Below are positions 35,925 to 35,976 of a DNA stretch of 35,976 nt, one piece after another (position 1 is the stretch's first letter; each line of letters starts with the position of its first letter). The notes below the pieces were generated by a model, which saw only the letters and a list, made by a program, of their open reading frames with translations, made no database searches and was not told the origin of the DNA. The translations under genes were made by a program, and so were the position numbers. The DNA is from Asticcacaulis biprosthecium C19 (lineage in GTDB: Bacteria > Pseudomonadota > Alphaproteobacteria > Caulobacterales > Caulobacteraceae). Location of the stretch: the NCBI RefSeq assembly GCF_000204015.1, contig NZ_GL883077.1:1232171-1268146 (forward strand), given 5' to 3'.

Positions 35925-35976
35925 AGCCCCTCCCACCGCTTCGCGGTCCCCCTCCCCGTGAAGAACGGGGCGGGAG
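35925..35976 (+). repeat. GC-rich palindromic repeat at the window edge
   Basis: CCCCTCCC, then ACCGC-TTC-GCGGT (a 5-bp hairpin), CCCCCTCCCCGT, GAAGA and ACGGGGCGGGAG. The second part folds as CTCCCCGT against ACGGGGCGGGAG. It is of the same type as the C-rich hairpins at 14605, 23527, 33311 and 34296. It is cut by the window end. Confidence 0.55.

Overview
The window looks like a chromosome segment of an alphaproteobacterium of the Caulobacterales (Caulobacter, Brevundimonas or Asticcacaulis type; my guess is Asticcacaulis or a close relative). The reasons are high GC with strong third-position bias (long antisense shadow frames everywhere), a split methionine synthase, an alphaproteobacterial RNase P RNA, the head of a division and cell wall (dcw) cluster, and perfect CtrA-type boxes (TTAA-N7-TTAA) in front of two genes. 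No tRNA, rRNA, CRISPR array, intact insertion sequence or complete prophage was seen.

Layout. 1-2.2 kb: a D-Ala-D-Ala ligase-like ATP-grasp gene and a DUF4259 gene, then an AT-richer membrane-anchored orphan. 2.2-4.8 kb: the large half of MetH, without its homocysteine domain. 4.8-5.4 kb: a ParD/ParE-type toxin-antitoxin pair, ending flush against a convergent MHYT-PAS-GGDEF-EAL gene (5.4-7.8 kb). 7.9-9.0 kb: two uncharacterised genes on the minus strand. 9.2-11.6 kb: a TerB-DnaJ protein, a small membrane protein with a CtrA box, a peptidoglycan amidase and a DUF423-like protein. 11.7-12.1 kb: rnpB. 12.2-14.6 kb: an APC permease translationally coupled to a Rieske oxygenase. 14.8-17.2 kb: a Tat-exported PhoX-like phosphatase. 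17.2-18.0 kb: a gene-poor stretch with a decayed coding remnant, 10-bp phased repeats and the dcw control region.

18.0-23.5 kb: mraZ-rsmH-ftsL-ftsI-murE and a lipoprotein gene, nearly all joined by ATGA overlaps and closed by a strong hairpin. murF, mraY and the rest of the usual cluster are absent. 23.5-29.2 kb: a nitroreductase, three tandem dienelactone-hydrolase-like paralogues, a secreted HExxH protein with a possibly decayed C-terminus, and a divergent methyltransferase/LysR pair. 29.2-31.9 kb: a DUF2314 protein, a second methyltransferase and an RTX protein with four long internal repeats. 31.9-32.35 kb: a noncoding stretch with ACGGA-type phased repeats and a 16-bp inverted repeat. 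32.35-35.9 kb: an LpqC-type esterase, what looks like a truncated nuclease-toxin tail with its candidate immunity gene, a PCu(A)C copper chaperone and trpS. The window ends in a GC-rich palindromic repeat that has relatives at several other places here.

The most interesting points are the mraZ leader (overlapping candidate CtrA and MraZ sites, GANTC sites, a hairpin between Shine-Dalgarno and a non-ATG start), the early end of the dcw cluster, the orphan toxin-tail/immunity module next to a palindromic repeat, the triplicated hydrolases, and the phased ACGGA repeats shared by two gene-free stretches. All functional calls rest on motif recognition by eye; no database search was possible.
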